DNA of 64,000 nucleotides from Vibrio penaeicida (lineage in GTDB: Bacteria > Pseudomonadota > Gammaproteobacteria > Enterobacterales > Vibrionaceae): contig NZ_AP025145.1 in NCBI RefSeq assembly GCF_019977755.1, positions 992,001 to 1,056,000 of the forward strand, in the 5' to 3' direction. This document shows, one piece after another, positions 25,473-32,801 of the stretch. How positions within the stretch are numbered: the stretch's first letter is position 1; each line of letters starts with the position of its first letter. Position numbers and translations under genes: made by a program. The notes under the pieces are model-generated. The model saw only the letters and a program-made list of their open reading frames with translations. It was not told where the DNA came from and ran no database searches.

Positions 25473-26756
25473 TTACGTGTTTGAGTGGCACGCTTGGCTA
25501 TAGGTATTGGTGACTTCCATGATCTTGTCTAAAACGATGTCTTTCGGGTGGCTTGATATATCCCCATTGCTTATTTTTTTTGACTGATTTGGTAAGTACT
25601 GGCTTAACAACGTTATTGGAGGAGGAGAGTGAACCAAATTTTCGAATAACTGCTCTACGGCCAGTTTTACCTTCTTATTTGGCCAGTAATATCGAATGCG
25701 GTCGCTCAAACTGTAGTGCCTGTCGATATACTGCTGCTTACCAGATGTGTCGTAGTAGCGCTGCCAATAAATCGGTTCGTTTGTCATGACCTCTTCGATT
25801 ACATTCTTAAGATCTGAGCTCTCTTTCTTGTCTATCCATTCTTGTTCCACATCGGCTAACGCAAAAAGTGCCTCGCGCAGAGCAAACGTTAAGGCTGGTC
25901 CCACCTTAAGAATCGCGAAATGATCTTCGACGAGTTGTCTGTATGCGCTTTGGCTTTGGTAATCGGTGGAATGTGCTTCAAACAGCAGATTTTGGTGACC
26001 TTCTATCATGCTACTTAAAGGTTTTGCTTTTTCAGTTTTATAATGCGCGACGTTGTGGTGATCAAACTCGACACCGGGTTGAACAACGAGACCGATAACC
26101 CGTTGCCAAACCTCTTCTAAACCCTTGCTTTCAAAGGTTTTTTTATGAACTCTGATCGTTTGTTCTGCCGCTTTGTCGTCGGTGACTTCAAGGGTATGAT
26201 CAAGTGGCTCTAACGCGCCACCTGGTGTAGGTACCTCAGTGCCAATGATATAAACAGGTGCCGGTCCGCCGAAGACTTTCCAAGTTTCTTCTGCTACCAA
26301 GCAAAGAACAGCTGCGCGATGCGCGATTGTTTCATCACTAAGCGGTGTGGGGTCGTCTGAACAAGGCATTGAACAATCTAAGTGAATTTTTCGAAATCCC
26401 GCCTCTATATAGCTTCGTATTAAGTCTTCAGATTTACTCATTGCAGACGCTGCTGGTTCTGATTGCCAGCAATTAGGACCAAGATGATCACCGCCCAGCA
26501 GAATTTTATCCAAAGGCATTGATATTGATTCAGCGATAGAAAAGACCAATTCCCTAAATTCAATTGGGGTCATCCCTGTATACCCACCAAATTGGTTTAC
26601 TTGGTTGGAAGTGGATTCGATGAGAACGGGCTGTCCATCTTGTAAACACTGCTTTAGCGCCGCTTCTAACACTAAGGGGTGTGCAGAGCAGACGGAATAG
26701 ATACCGACTCTTTTCCCTGATTTATGCTGCGTAACCAAATTAAGCAATTCTTTCAC
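25473..26756 (-). CDS. kbaZ: GatZ/KbaZ-family protein (aldolase partner or tagatose-6-phosphate 4-epimerase)
   Basis: A 427-residue member of the GatZ/KbaZ family. Typical segments are seen: GIYSVCSAHPLV at the start, VLIESTSNQVNQFGGYTGM, ILLGGDHLGPN near residue 85, and KIHLDCSMPCSDD near residue 118. In E. coli GatZ and KbaZ are non-catalytic partners that stabilise the GatY/KbaY aldolase. In Agrobacterium a homologue is reported as a tagatose-6-phosphate 4-epimerase giving fructose 6-phosphate. Both jobs fit here because an aldolase gene follows. The frame starts at an ATG behind AAAGGATTATA. It is first in its minus-strand operon and shares a divergent regulatory region, with a perfect CRP site, with the ABC transporter genes. 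Confidence 0.88.
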   Translation of the reverse strand: MKELLNLVTQHKSGKRVGIYSVCSAHPLVLEAALKQCLQDGQPVLIESTSNQVNQFGGYTGMTPIEFRELVFSIAESISMPLDKILLGGDHLGPNCWQSEPAASAMSKSEDLIRSYIEAGFRKIHLDCSMPCSDDPTPLSDETIAHRAAVLCLVAEETWKVFGGPAPVYIIGTEVPTPGGALEPLDHTLEVTDDKAAEQTIRVHKKTFESKGLEEVWQRVIGLVVQPGVEFDHHNVAHYKTEKAKPLSSMIEGHQNLLFEAHSTDYQSQSAYRQLVEDHFAILKVGPALTFALREALFALADVEQEWIDKKESSDLKNVIEEVMTNEPIYWQRYYDTSGKQQYIDRHYSLSDRIRYYWPNKKVKLAVEQLFENLVHSPPPITLLSQYLPNQSKKISNGDISSHPKDIVLDKIMEVTNTYSQACHSNT

Positions 26757-27164
26757 TTTATAATCCTTTCGAAAGCTTTCTTTTTGTTGTTGTTGGAATT
26801 TAAAAGAAAGAGATCAAAAAAAACAACAGATTGATCACATAGATTGAAAAATGCTCTCAAAATACCAATTAGTGTGATTATTATCACAATAAGTTTATTT
26901 TATTATTCATTTAAACCTACTTTACGGCGTTTTAATGATTTATGTATCAATAAATTTGATCAACATCTAACTTGTGTTAACTTTCTTTTGCTTTTTATAT
27001 CTTGTTGTGTCATTTTTGTACTTGCTGAATTCGGTGGTCATAAAACGTACACCTAACTGGGTAATCTAAAATAAATGAGTGACCAGTTACATATACGGGC
27101 AGGCTGCTAATAGATAAATGGACGAATAACGTCCTAATCAAACGTGGAATACAAGGAAAGTAAG
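26757..27164. other. Divergent regulatory region of the tagatose-type locus
   Basis: About 400 AT-rich bp between the minus-strand kbaZ gene and the plus-strand transporter operon. It contains a perfect CRP site and must hold both promoters and probably the DeoR operator. A hydrophobic 70-residue frame at 26844-27056 has no ribosome site and runs over the CRP site, so I do not call it. Confidence 0.7.
26873..26888. promoter_or_regulatory. Perfect CRP-binding site
   Basis: TGTGATTATTATCACA matches the TGTGA-N6-TCACA consensus exactly. It lies 117 bp before the kbaZ start and 277 bp before the binding-protein start, so it could activate either or both under low glucose. Confidence 0.88.
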
Positions 27165-28049
27165 ATGAAAAATTTTAAGTACCTATTTACTTCTTTATCA
27201 ATTTTGACAGCGTTCTCTATGAACGTTCACGCTGCCAATGAACACACCATTTGTGCCTCTTTACTTACTCAATCGCACCCTTTTTACATTGCCTTAGGTG
27301 AAGGTTTAAAAGCAGGAGCGAAGGAAAACAAAGCGGATTTAAAAGTATCCATTGCGAACCAAGATTTGGCTAAGCAAATCAGTGATATCGAAGATTGCAT
27401 AATTAAAAATGTAGACGCAATTATTATTTCACCTGTCGATTCTAAAGGCATCCGAGGACCTTTGAAAAAAGCAGAGCGCGCCAACATTCCCGTGCTCACA
27501 GTGGATATAGGGGCGGAGAACAGTAAGGTGGTTTCACATATTGCGACCGACAATTATGGTGGTGGTGTGGAAGCTGGGAAACTCGCTAAGAAGCATTTAC
27601 AAGGTAAGGGAACGGTAGTGATGCTGTCTTACCCTGGCATTTCTTCAGTAGAAAACCGTTTGCGTGGTTTCCGTGATGCAGTAGCTGATACAGACATTGA
27701 AATCGTTGCTGTGCAACCTGGAAAAACACGTGAGGAGTCTATGACCTCAACGATTAACATGCTTCAAGCCAATCCAGAGACAGATCTGATTTTTGCGTTT
27801 GGTGACGACATGATGATTGGTGCGGGCTTGGCGGTAACCAAGCAATCTTCAAAAGCCGTTGTTATTGGCTTTGATGGTATGCCAGAAGGGATCAAAGCCG
27901 TGGATGACAATGCGCATCTTATTGGGGTGGTTAAACAGGATGCCGACACTATGGGTAAAACTGCGGTAAAAGCGGCCGTTGATCACTTAAATGGTAAGAA
28001 AGTCGATTCTGAATACCCAATTGTGCCTGTTCTTTACACTGGAATGTAG
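27165..28049 (+). CDS. Sugar ABC transporter, periplasmic binding protein (RbsB type)
   Basis: Periplasmic binding protein of the ribose/galactose type (type 1 fold), 294 residues. It has a signal peptide with cleavage after VHA near residue 22, then TICASLLTQSHPFYIALGEG, the DCIIKNVDAIIISPVDSKG segment, PVLTVDIGAE, the hinge region near VVMLSYPG, and FAFGDDMMIGAG. The ATG at 27165 follows AAGGAAAGTAAG; the in-frame GTG at 27144 is less likely. It is first in an operon with ATPase, permease and PfkB kinase genes. The sugar is probably tagatose, galactitol or a related compound, judged only from the aldolase and kinase. A 15-bp hairpin separates it from the ATPase gene, which fits the usual excess of binding protein. 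Confidence 0.92.
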   Translation: MKNFKYLFTSLSILTAFSMNVHAANEHTICASLLTQSHPFYIALGEGLKAGAKENKADLKVSIANQDLAKQISDIEDCIIKNVDAIIISPVDSKGIRGPLKKAERANIPVLTVDIGAENSKVVSHIATDNYGGGVEAGKLAKKHLQGKGTVVMLSYPGISSVENRLRGFRDAVADTDIEIVAVQPGKTREESMTSTINMLQANPETDLIFAFGDDMMIGAGLAVTKQSSKAVVIGFDGMPEGIKAVDDNAHLIGVVKQDADTMGKTAVKAAVDHLNGKKVDSEYPIVPVLYTGM

Positions 28050-28055
28050 TTATCG

Positions 28056-28089
28056 GAATGAAATAGAGCTGAGAAGCTCTATTTCATTC
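28056..28089 (+). promoter_or_regulatory. 15-bp perfect stem-loop between binding protein and ATPase genes
   Basis: GAATGAAATAGAGCT and AGCTCTATTTCATTC pair fully around GAGA, 6 nt after the stop. There is no T run, so it is probably an mRNA 3'-end stabiliser or partial attenuator that raises binding-protein level over the membrane parts. Confidence 0.82.
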
Positions 28090-28100
28090 AGGACGTCTTT

Positions 28101-29603
28101 ATGCAAAAAATTCTGTTAGAAACAAAAGATCTAAGTAAGCATTTTGGTGCGGTAAAAGCCGTGGATGGCCTTACTATTCAGTTGTCATCGGGTCGAGTAC
28201 ACACGATTTTGGGAGAAAATGGTTGTGGAAAGTCCACGACACTTAAAATGCTGGCCGGTGTCCATTTTCCCACTCGAGGTCAGATCCTACGCAATGGTCG
28301 CGAGGTAAATTTCAAGTCACCAATGAATTCAAGAGAGAGCGGGATTGCGATTATCTTTCAGGAGCTTTCTCTATGTAATAACTTGACCGTTGCCGAAAAT
28401 ATTTATGCCAACAATGAACCTCAAACGAGAGGAATCATTGACGACTCGAAAATGATAGAAAACGCCAAGGCGCTTCTTGAAAAGTACAAGATACCCATTT
28501 CCCCAACGATAAAAGTCAGCGCACTGTCCATGGCGCAGCGACAGCTGGTCGAAATAGCCAAAGGGTTAAGCTACTTTTCTGAAGTCGTTATTTTTGACGA
28601 GCCTTCTTCTTCACTTTCTGATTCAGAAGTGGAAATTTTATTTCGCATCATTGCTGAACTTAAGTCCGACGGTAAAGCGGTTGTTTATGTCAGTCATAAA
28701 ATGGCTGAAATCATGAGAATTTCAGACGACATTACCGTTATGCGTGATGGACAGTACATCGACACGGTAGAAAAAGAGCAAACGGACATAGATTCATTGA
28801 TCACCATGATGGTTGGTCGAGAAATGGACGACATTTATCCCGACAAAATTGATGAACTACAACCGCTGGGCGAACCTGTTCTTAAGGTCCGAACGTTAAC
28901 GAATCCGGCCTATTTCCAAGAAGTCAGCTTTGATCTTCATGCTGGTGAGGTTGTCGGTTTTTTTGGGCTTGTTGGTTCAGGTCGCTCCGATGTTATGAAT
29001 GCGCTTTTCGGCATGTTGCCGTATCAAGGAAGTATTGAAGTGAAGGGCAAGTCGCTGAACATATCTAGCCCAAGCGTCGCGATAAGCCATGGGATTGCGT
29101 TTGTAACGGAAAACAGAAAAGAAGAAGGTTTGGTGCTAGAGCACAGTGTGCATATCAATTGCAATCTTGCTTCTTTTGAAGATGTGGCAACCGCAGGCAT
29201 CAGAAACCCCAGCGAAGAGCTCCGAATTACAAAAGGCAGCATCAAAAAAATGAACATTAAGGTTCACGATGAACACCAATCTGTTGGGTCATTGAGTGGA
29301 GGAAATCAACAGAAGGTCGTGCTAGCTAAATGGCTAGAAAAAAAGCCAGACATTCTGATTTTGGACGAACCCACACGAGGGGTGGATGTAGGCGCAAAAT
29401 TTGAAATCTACAGCATCATTCGAGATTTGACGGCAACAGGGACAGCAGTGATTTTGGTTTCTTCGGAATTGCCAGAAGCGCTGAATATGAGTGACCGATT
29501 GTTTGTTATGCGCAATAAGCGAATCGTTAAAGAATTGAGTACCAAAGGATTATCTCAGGACAAAGTTATGGTATACGCGACAGGAGTGGATTCAAATGAT
29601 TAG
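28101..29603 (+). CDS. Sugar ABC transporter, double ATPase (RbsA type)
   Basis: A 500-residue cytoplasmic ATPase with two ABC modules that drives uptake. Module 1 has Walker A GENGCGKST near residue 38, signature LSMAQRQLVEIAKGL and Walker B VVIFDEPSSSL. Module 2 has the usual degenerate P-loop GLVGSGRSD, signature LSGGNQQKVVLAKWL and Walker B ILILDEPTRGVD. Length and order match RbsA/MglA. It overlaps the permease start by 8 nt, a sign of coupled translation. Together with the upstream binding protein and the downstream permease it makes a full CUT2-class importer. Substrate is inferred only from neighbours. Confidence 0.95.
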   Translation: MQKILLETKDLSKHFGAVKAVDGLTIQLSSGRVHTILGENGCGKSTTLKMLAGVHFPTRGQILRNGREVNFKSPMNSRESGIAIIFQELSLCNNLTVAENIYANNEPQTRGIIDDSKMIENAKALLEKYKIPISPTIKVSALSMAQRQLVEIAKGLSYFSEVVIFDEPSSSLSDSEVEILFRIIAELKSDGKAVVYVSHKMAEIMRISDDITVMRDGQYIDTVEKEQTDIDSLITMMVGREMDDIYPDKIDELQPLGEPVLKVRTLTNPAYFQEVSFDLHAGEVVGFFGLVGSGRSDVMNALFGMLPYQGSIEVKGKSLNISSPSVAISHGIAFVTENRKEEGLVLEHSVHINCNLASFEDVATAGIRNPSEELRITKGSIKKMNIKVHDEHQSVGSLSGGNQQKVVLAKWLEKKPDILILDEPTRGVDVGAKFEIYSIIRDLTATGTAVILVSSELPEALNMSDRLFVMRNKRIVKELSTKGLSQDKVMVYATGVDSND

Positions 29604-30534
29604 GATGTTCGTAAAGGAGTATGGTGGGATTTTAGGTGGGCTCATTCTACTTATCGCCGTGTCTTCATTTCTATCTGAATACTTTTTATCGATGAATAAT
29701 TTTACCAACATATTGCTTCAAACATCGATTGTTGCGATTGTTGCATTCGGGATGACTTACGCCATTTTATTGGCTGGAATAGACTTATCTGTTGGTTCTA
29801 TTGTCGCTTTGACTGGACTGGTTTTGGTTGTGGGGCTAACGAATGGATTGCCTTTTTCACTCATGTTGCCCATCGCTCTAGGTGTTTCCGTATTTTGTGG
29901 GTTTGCAAATGGGTTTATAACCACATGGTTAGGCGTGCACCCTTTTATCGTCACGATGAGTTTTATGGGGATTTGGCGCGGTGCCGCAATGCTGACCAGT
30001 GATGGTAAAGCCATTTCTCTCTATGACAATGCGCCCTTTGAGTTTGTATTTAATGGCTATTTCCTTGGAATACCATTTCCTATCATCATTTTAATCGCGA
30101 TGATTGCGCTCAACCATTTTCTATTATCCAAATCAACATTCGGAAGAAAAATATACATCGTGGGTGGGAACCCTGAAGCAGCCGCTTATTCAGGAATAAA
30201 TGTGTCGAAAACGACGGTCTACTCCTACATGCTTACAGGGCTAATGGCCGGGATAGGCGGCGTCATGTTAGCGTCCCGAATGTTCTCGGCTCAACCTACA
30301 TCAGCAAATGGAATGGAGCTTGATGCCATTGCAGCCTGTGTTCTCGGAGGGACATCTCTAACTGGCGGCAGAGGGACCATCATTGGAACCCTAATAGGTG
30401 CGCTCATTATTGCTGTTTTAAGTAATGTTATGAGCCTGATGAATGTCGATTTCTTTGTTTCTCTCATCGTGAAAGGAATCGTGATTCTCATCGCGGTAGG
30501 AATAGACGTATACAAAAACAAGAAAGGTAAATGA
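29596..30534 (+). CDS. Sugar ABC transporter, permease (RbsC type)
   Basis: A 312-residue inner-membrane protein with eight to ten hydrophobic segments, of the RbsC/MglC type. It has the family segment GMTYAILLAGIDLSVGSIVALTG near residue 55 and the conserved GGNPEAAAYSGIN region, followed by LGGTSLTGGRG near residue 250. It starts within the end of the ATPase gene and overlaps the kinase start by 4 nt, so the operon is tightly packed. It would work as a homodimer with the RbsA-type ATPase. Confidence 0.94.
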   Translation: MIRMFVKEYGGILGGLILLIAVSSFLSEYFLSMNNFTNILLQTSIVAIVAFGMTYAILLAGIDLSVGSIVALTGLVLVVGLTNGLPFSLMLPIALGVSVFCGFANGFITTWLGVHPFIVTMSFMGIWRGAAMLTSDGKAISLYDNAPFEFVFNGYFLGIPFPIIILIAMIALNHFLLSKSTFGRKIYIVGGNPEAAAYSGINVSKTTVYSYMLTGLMAGIGGVMLASRMFSAQPTSANGMELDAIAACVLGGTSLTGGRGTIIGTLIGALIIAVLSNVMSLMNVDFFVSLIVKGIVILIAVGIDVYKNKKGK

Positions 30535-31454
30535 TGAAAATTGTAACCATAGGCGAAATCGTCGTTGAGATAATGGCGACAGAGCGTAACCAGCAATTAT
30601 CACAAACCGGACTTTTTTCTGGCCCGTTTCCAAGTGGCGCTCCTGCGATATTTATTGACCAAGTTGCTAAGTTAGGAGTGGAATGCGCCATTGTGTCTGC
30701 CGTTGGAAATGACGGGTTTGGGGAACTGAACATCAATCGACTTCGCAATGATGGCGTCGATGTGAGTGGGATAACCGTTTTAGAGAAGGAAACCACCGGA
30801 AGTGCCTTTGTAACTTATCACTCGGATGGGAGCCGTGATTTTATCTTCAACATTAAAAACGCCGCTTGTGGAAAGCTGAGTCTAGACAACGCGAACCTAG
30901 AGGTATTTAAAGATTGCACGCACCTTCATGTCATGGGTTCTTCTTTGATCAGCGAAGACATCGTACAGCTTACTCTTGAGGCTATAAGACGAGTAAAAGA
31001 AAAGGGTGGAACGGTGTCTTTTGACCCTAATATTCGTAAAGAATTGTTAGATGACAAAATGGCTCGTTCACTTCTCCAGATCCTTGAAAATACCGACACC
31101 TATTTGCCAAGTGAAGCGGAAATCACGACGTTATCTAAGTTTGAAGATCAGAGTGCTGCAATTAACGATTACTTCGAACACTTTAACGTGAAGGAAGTGG
31201 TTTTAAAGTGCGGTTCAAAAGGTGCGACTGTATTCACTCAAAGCAAAAAGTACGTACAACCGCCTTTCGCAGTGGACGAAGTTGACCCTACAGGCGCCGG
31301 AGATTGTTTTGGCGGCGCGTATATTGCGTGTCGAGTAAGAGGACAAAACATAGAGGAAGCCCTACGTATTGCGGCAAAGTGTGGTTCGCGCTCTGTAACG
31401 GTGACCGGACCGATGGAAGGCACATCGCGGTTGGAAGAATTAAACGGGCTCTAG
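30531..31454 (+). CDS. PfkB-family sugar kinase, possibly tagatose kinase
   Basis: A 307-residue ribokinase/PfkB-family kinase. Visible: the IGEIVVEI start, the FPSGAPAIFIDQVAKLG substrate-binding region near residue 35, VSFDPNIRKELL, and the C-terminal DPTGAGDCFGGAY signature near residue 245, where the aspartate is the catalytic base. It is the fourth gene of the transporter operon (4-nt overlap with the permease). In Agrobacterium a PfkB tagatose kinase works with a GatZ-family epimerase and an ABC importer, and this locus has matching parts. It could phosphorylate tagatose at C6 or tagatose 6-phosphate at C1. Family sure, substrate inferred. Confidence 0.88.
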   Translation: MMKIVTIGEIVVEIMATERNQQLSQTGLFSGPFPSGAPAIFIDQVAKLGVECAIVSAVGNDGFGELNINRLRNDGVDVSGITVLEKETTGSAFVTYHSDGSRDFIFNIKNAACGKLSLDNANLEVFKDCTHLHVMGSSLISEDIVQLTLEAIRRVKEKGGTVSFDPNIRKELLDDKMARSLLQILENTDTYLPSEAEITTLSKFEDQSAAINDYFEHFNVKEVVLKCGSKGATVFTQSKKYVQPPFAVDEVDPTGAGDCFGGAYIACRVRGQNIEEALRIAAKCGSRSVTVTGPMEGTSRLEELNGL

Positions 31455-31613
31455 AGTACTCGATTTTTTCGATTTTGTAGGTTAGAGGACAGTATAACTC
31501 TGCGTTACTTCTCGGCTTAACGGTGGGTAATTGTTATCAAAATTATCCTCATGTACAATCCTCGCTTTGGTTGTTAGCGCGAAATTTTACTGCGAAGAGG
31601 GTAGCTTCTCAAG

Positions 31614-32378
31614 ATGAGTCAAACGAGTAAAAGAAGGGAAAGTATACTAAACAGGCTGAATTTAAACGGCAGTGTTTCAGTAAACGAGCTATCCGAATTA
31701 CACGATGTAAGCCTAGTAACAATACGGAATGACCTCGACTACCTTGACGAGAAAGGTTTGCTAATACGTTCTCATGGCGGGGCTATTCGTAATCAGTCTT
31801 CTTTGGCTGAATCATCGAACAAAATTAAATTGACCCACCACACGCCAGAAAAGCTCGCCATAGCAAAAGAAGCGGTGAAACACATTCAGCCCAAAGATGC
31901 GATCATTCTTGGGGCAGGGACAACGACAGAATACATAGCCAAACTCATTGCGGATAAATCTGATTTAGTCGTGATGACAAATGGCTTGAATATTGTTTCG
32001 ACTTTGTCCAATTCGTCTGGTTTGGATGTCATGATAACAGGTGGAACGTTACGTTGTGACAGCCAATCATTTTATGGCCCCCAAGCCGAGTCAAGCTTGA
32101 AAGATTACCACTTCGATAAGATTTTTATGGGTGTGGATGGTATTCACTTGGATTACGGTATTACGACACACAGTGAGCACGAGGCTCGTTTGTATCGTGT
32201 TATGTGTGAATCTATCAAGAAAACAGTGGTAGTGACCGATTCCAGCAAATTTGGAAAAGTCAGTGTGTACAAAGTGATACCGTGCAGTACCGTTGATGTT
32301 CTTATTACTGACAGTGGGATATCTGAAGAACACAAACAAGCGCTTATTGAACAAAACATAAAAGTCATTATTGTTTAG
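31614..32378 (+). CDS. DeoR-family transcriptional regulator of the sugar locus
   Basis: A 254-residue repressor. The N-terminal winged helix-turn-helix shows RRESILNRLNLNGSVSVNEL and TIRNDLDYLDEKGLLIRSHGGA, the DeoR signature; the C-terminal part (about 75-235) is the sugar-phosphate sensor domain with LGAGTTTEYIAK and MTNGLNIV. It follows the kinase gene by 160 nt with its own leader, and probably represses the divergent kbaZ and transporter operons until a phosphorylated intermediate such as tagatose 6-phosphate appears. The ATG at 31614 follows AAGAGGGTAGC. No adjoining response element could be assigned with confidence. Confidence 0.92.
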   Translation: MSQTSKRRESILNRLNLNGSVSVNELSELHDVSLVTIRNDLDYLDEKGLLIRSHGGAIRNQSSLAESSNKIKLTHHTPEKLAIAKEAVKHIQPKDAIILGAGTTTEYIAKLIADKSDLVVMTNGLNIVSTLSNSSGLDVMITGGTLRCDSQSFYGPQAESSLKDYHFDKIFMGVDGIHLDYGITTHSEHEARLYRVMCESIKKTVVVTDSSKFGKVSVYKVIPCSTVDVLITDSGISEEHKQALIEQNIKVIIV

Positions 32379-32390
32379 AGCAGCAAGATC

Positions 32391-32427
32391 ATGATACTCA
32401 AATACTTCCTTTATTTTTGAGTATCAT
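32391..32427 (+). terminator. Stem-loop after the DeoR gene
   Basis: ATGATACTCAAA pairs with TTTGAGTATCAT, 12 nt after the stop. It has no long T run, so it may be a weak terminator. Confidence 0.6.
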
Positions 32428-32801
32428 CTGTTGCCCTTATGTTGCTCTAGAAAAGGTTTACAGGCGCTTACTTCTTCATAGATTCTCTAATCCTGATATC
32501 AGTTACCCTTCAAATTATTAACAACCCTATTCATTCTATGGCTCATTTTTGATACTTGCTGCAAGTAGGTACTCGTAAGGGTCGAATTCGTCCAATAAAA
32601 ATTGGACACTGGATGCATTAACCCGAACAAAGTGTGCGCTAATGGCGCAACTTTTTCAGTGCAAACCCTTTCTTCTGCGCAAACCCCTTGTCAGTGTGAA
32701 CCCATTTTGTGCGTATGAAGGTTGGGTTGGATGGTTCTGTTGCAAATATGGATGTTTGCATACGGAGTAAGTAGTTCCGATTGAGCGAGGGTTGGTACGC
32801 T
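32428..32801. other. Intergenic stretch before the PAS-GGDEF gene
   Basis: No gene seen. It holds a small perfect hairpin, GTCCAAT-AAAA-ATTGGAC at 32590-32607, and two imperfect direct repeats of the GTGCAAACCC / GCGCAAACCC kind around 32660-32690. The promoter of the downstream gene must be here. Confidence 0.5.

Noticed and set aside
26844..27056. Hydrophobic 70-codon frame in the sugar-locus promoter region
   Set aside because: It overlaps the perfect CRP site and has no ribosome site.
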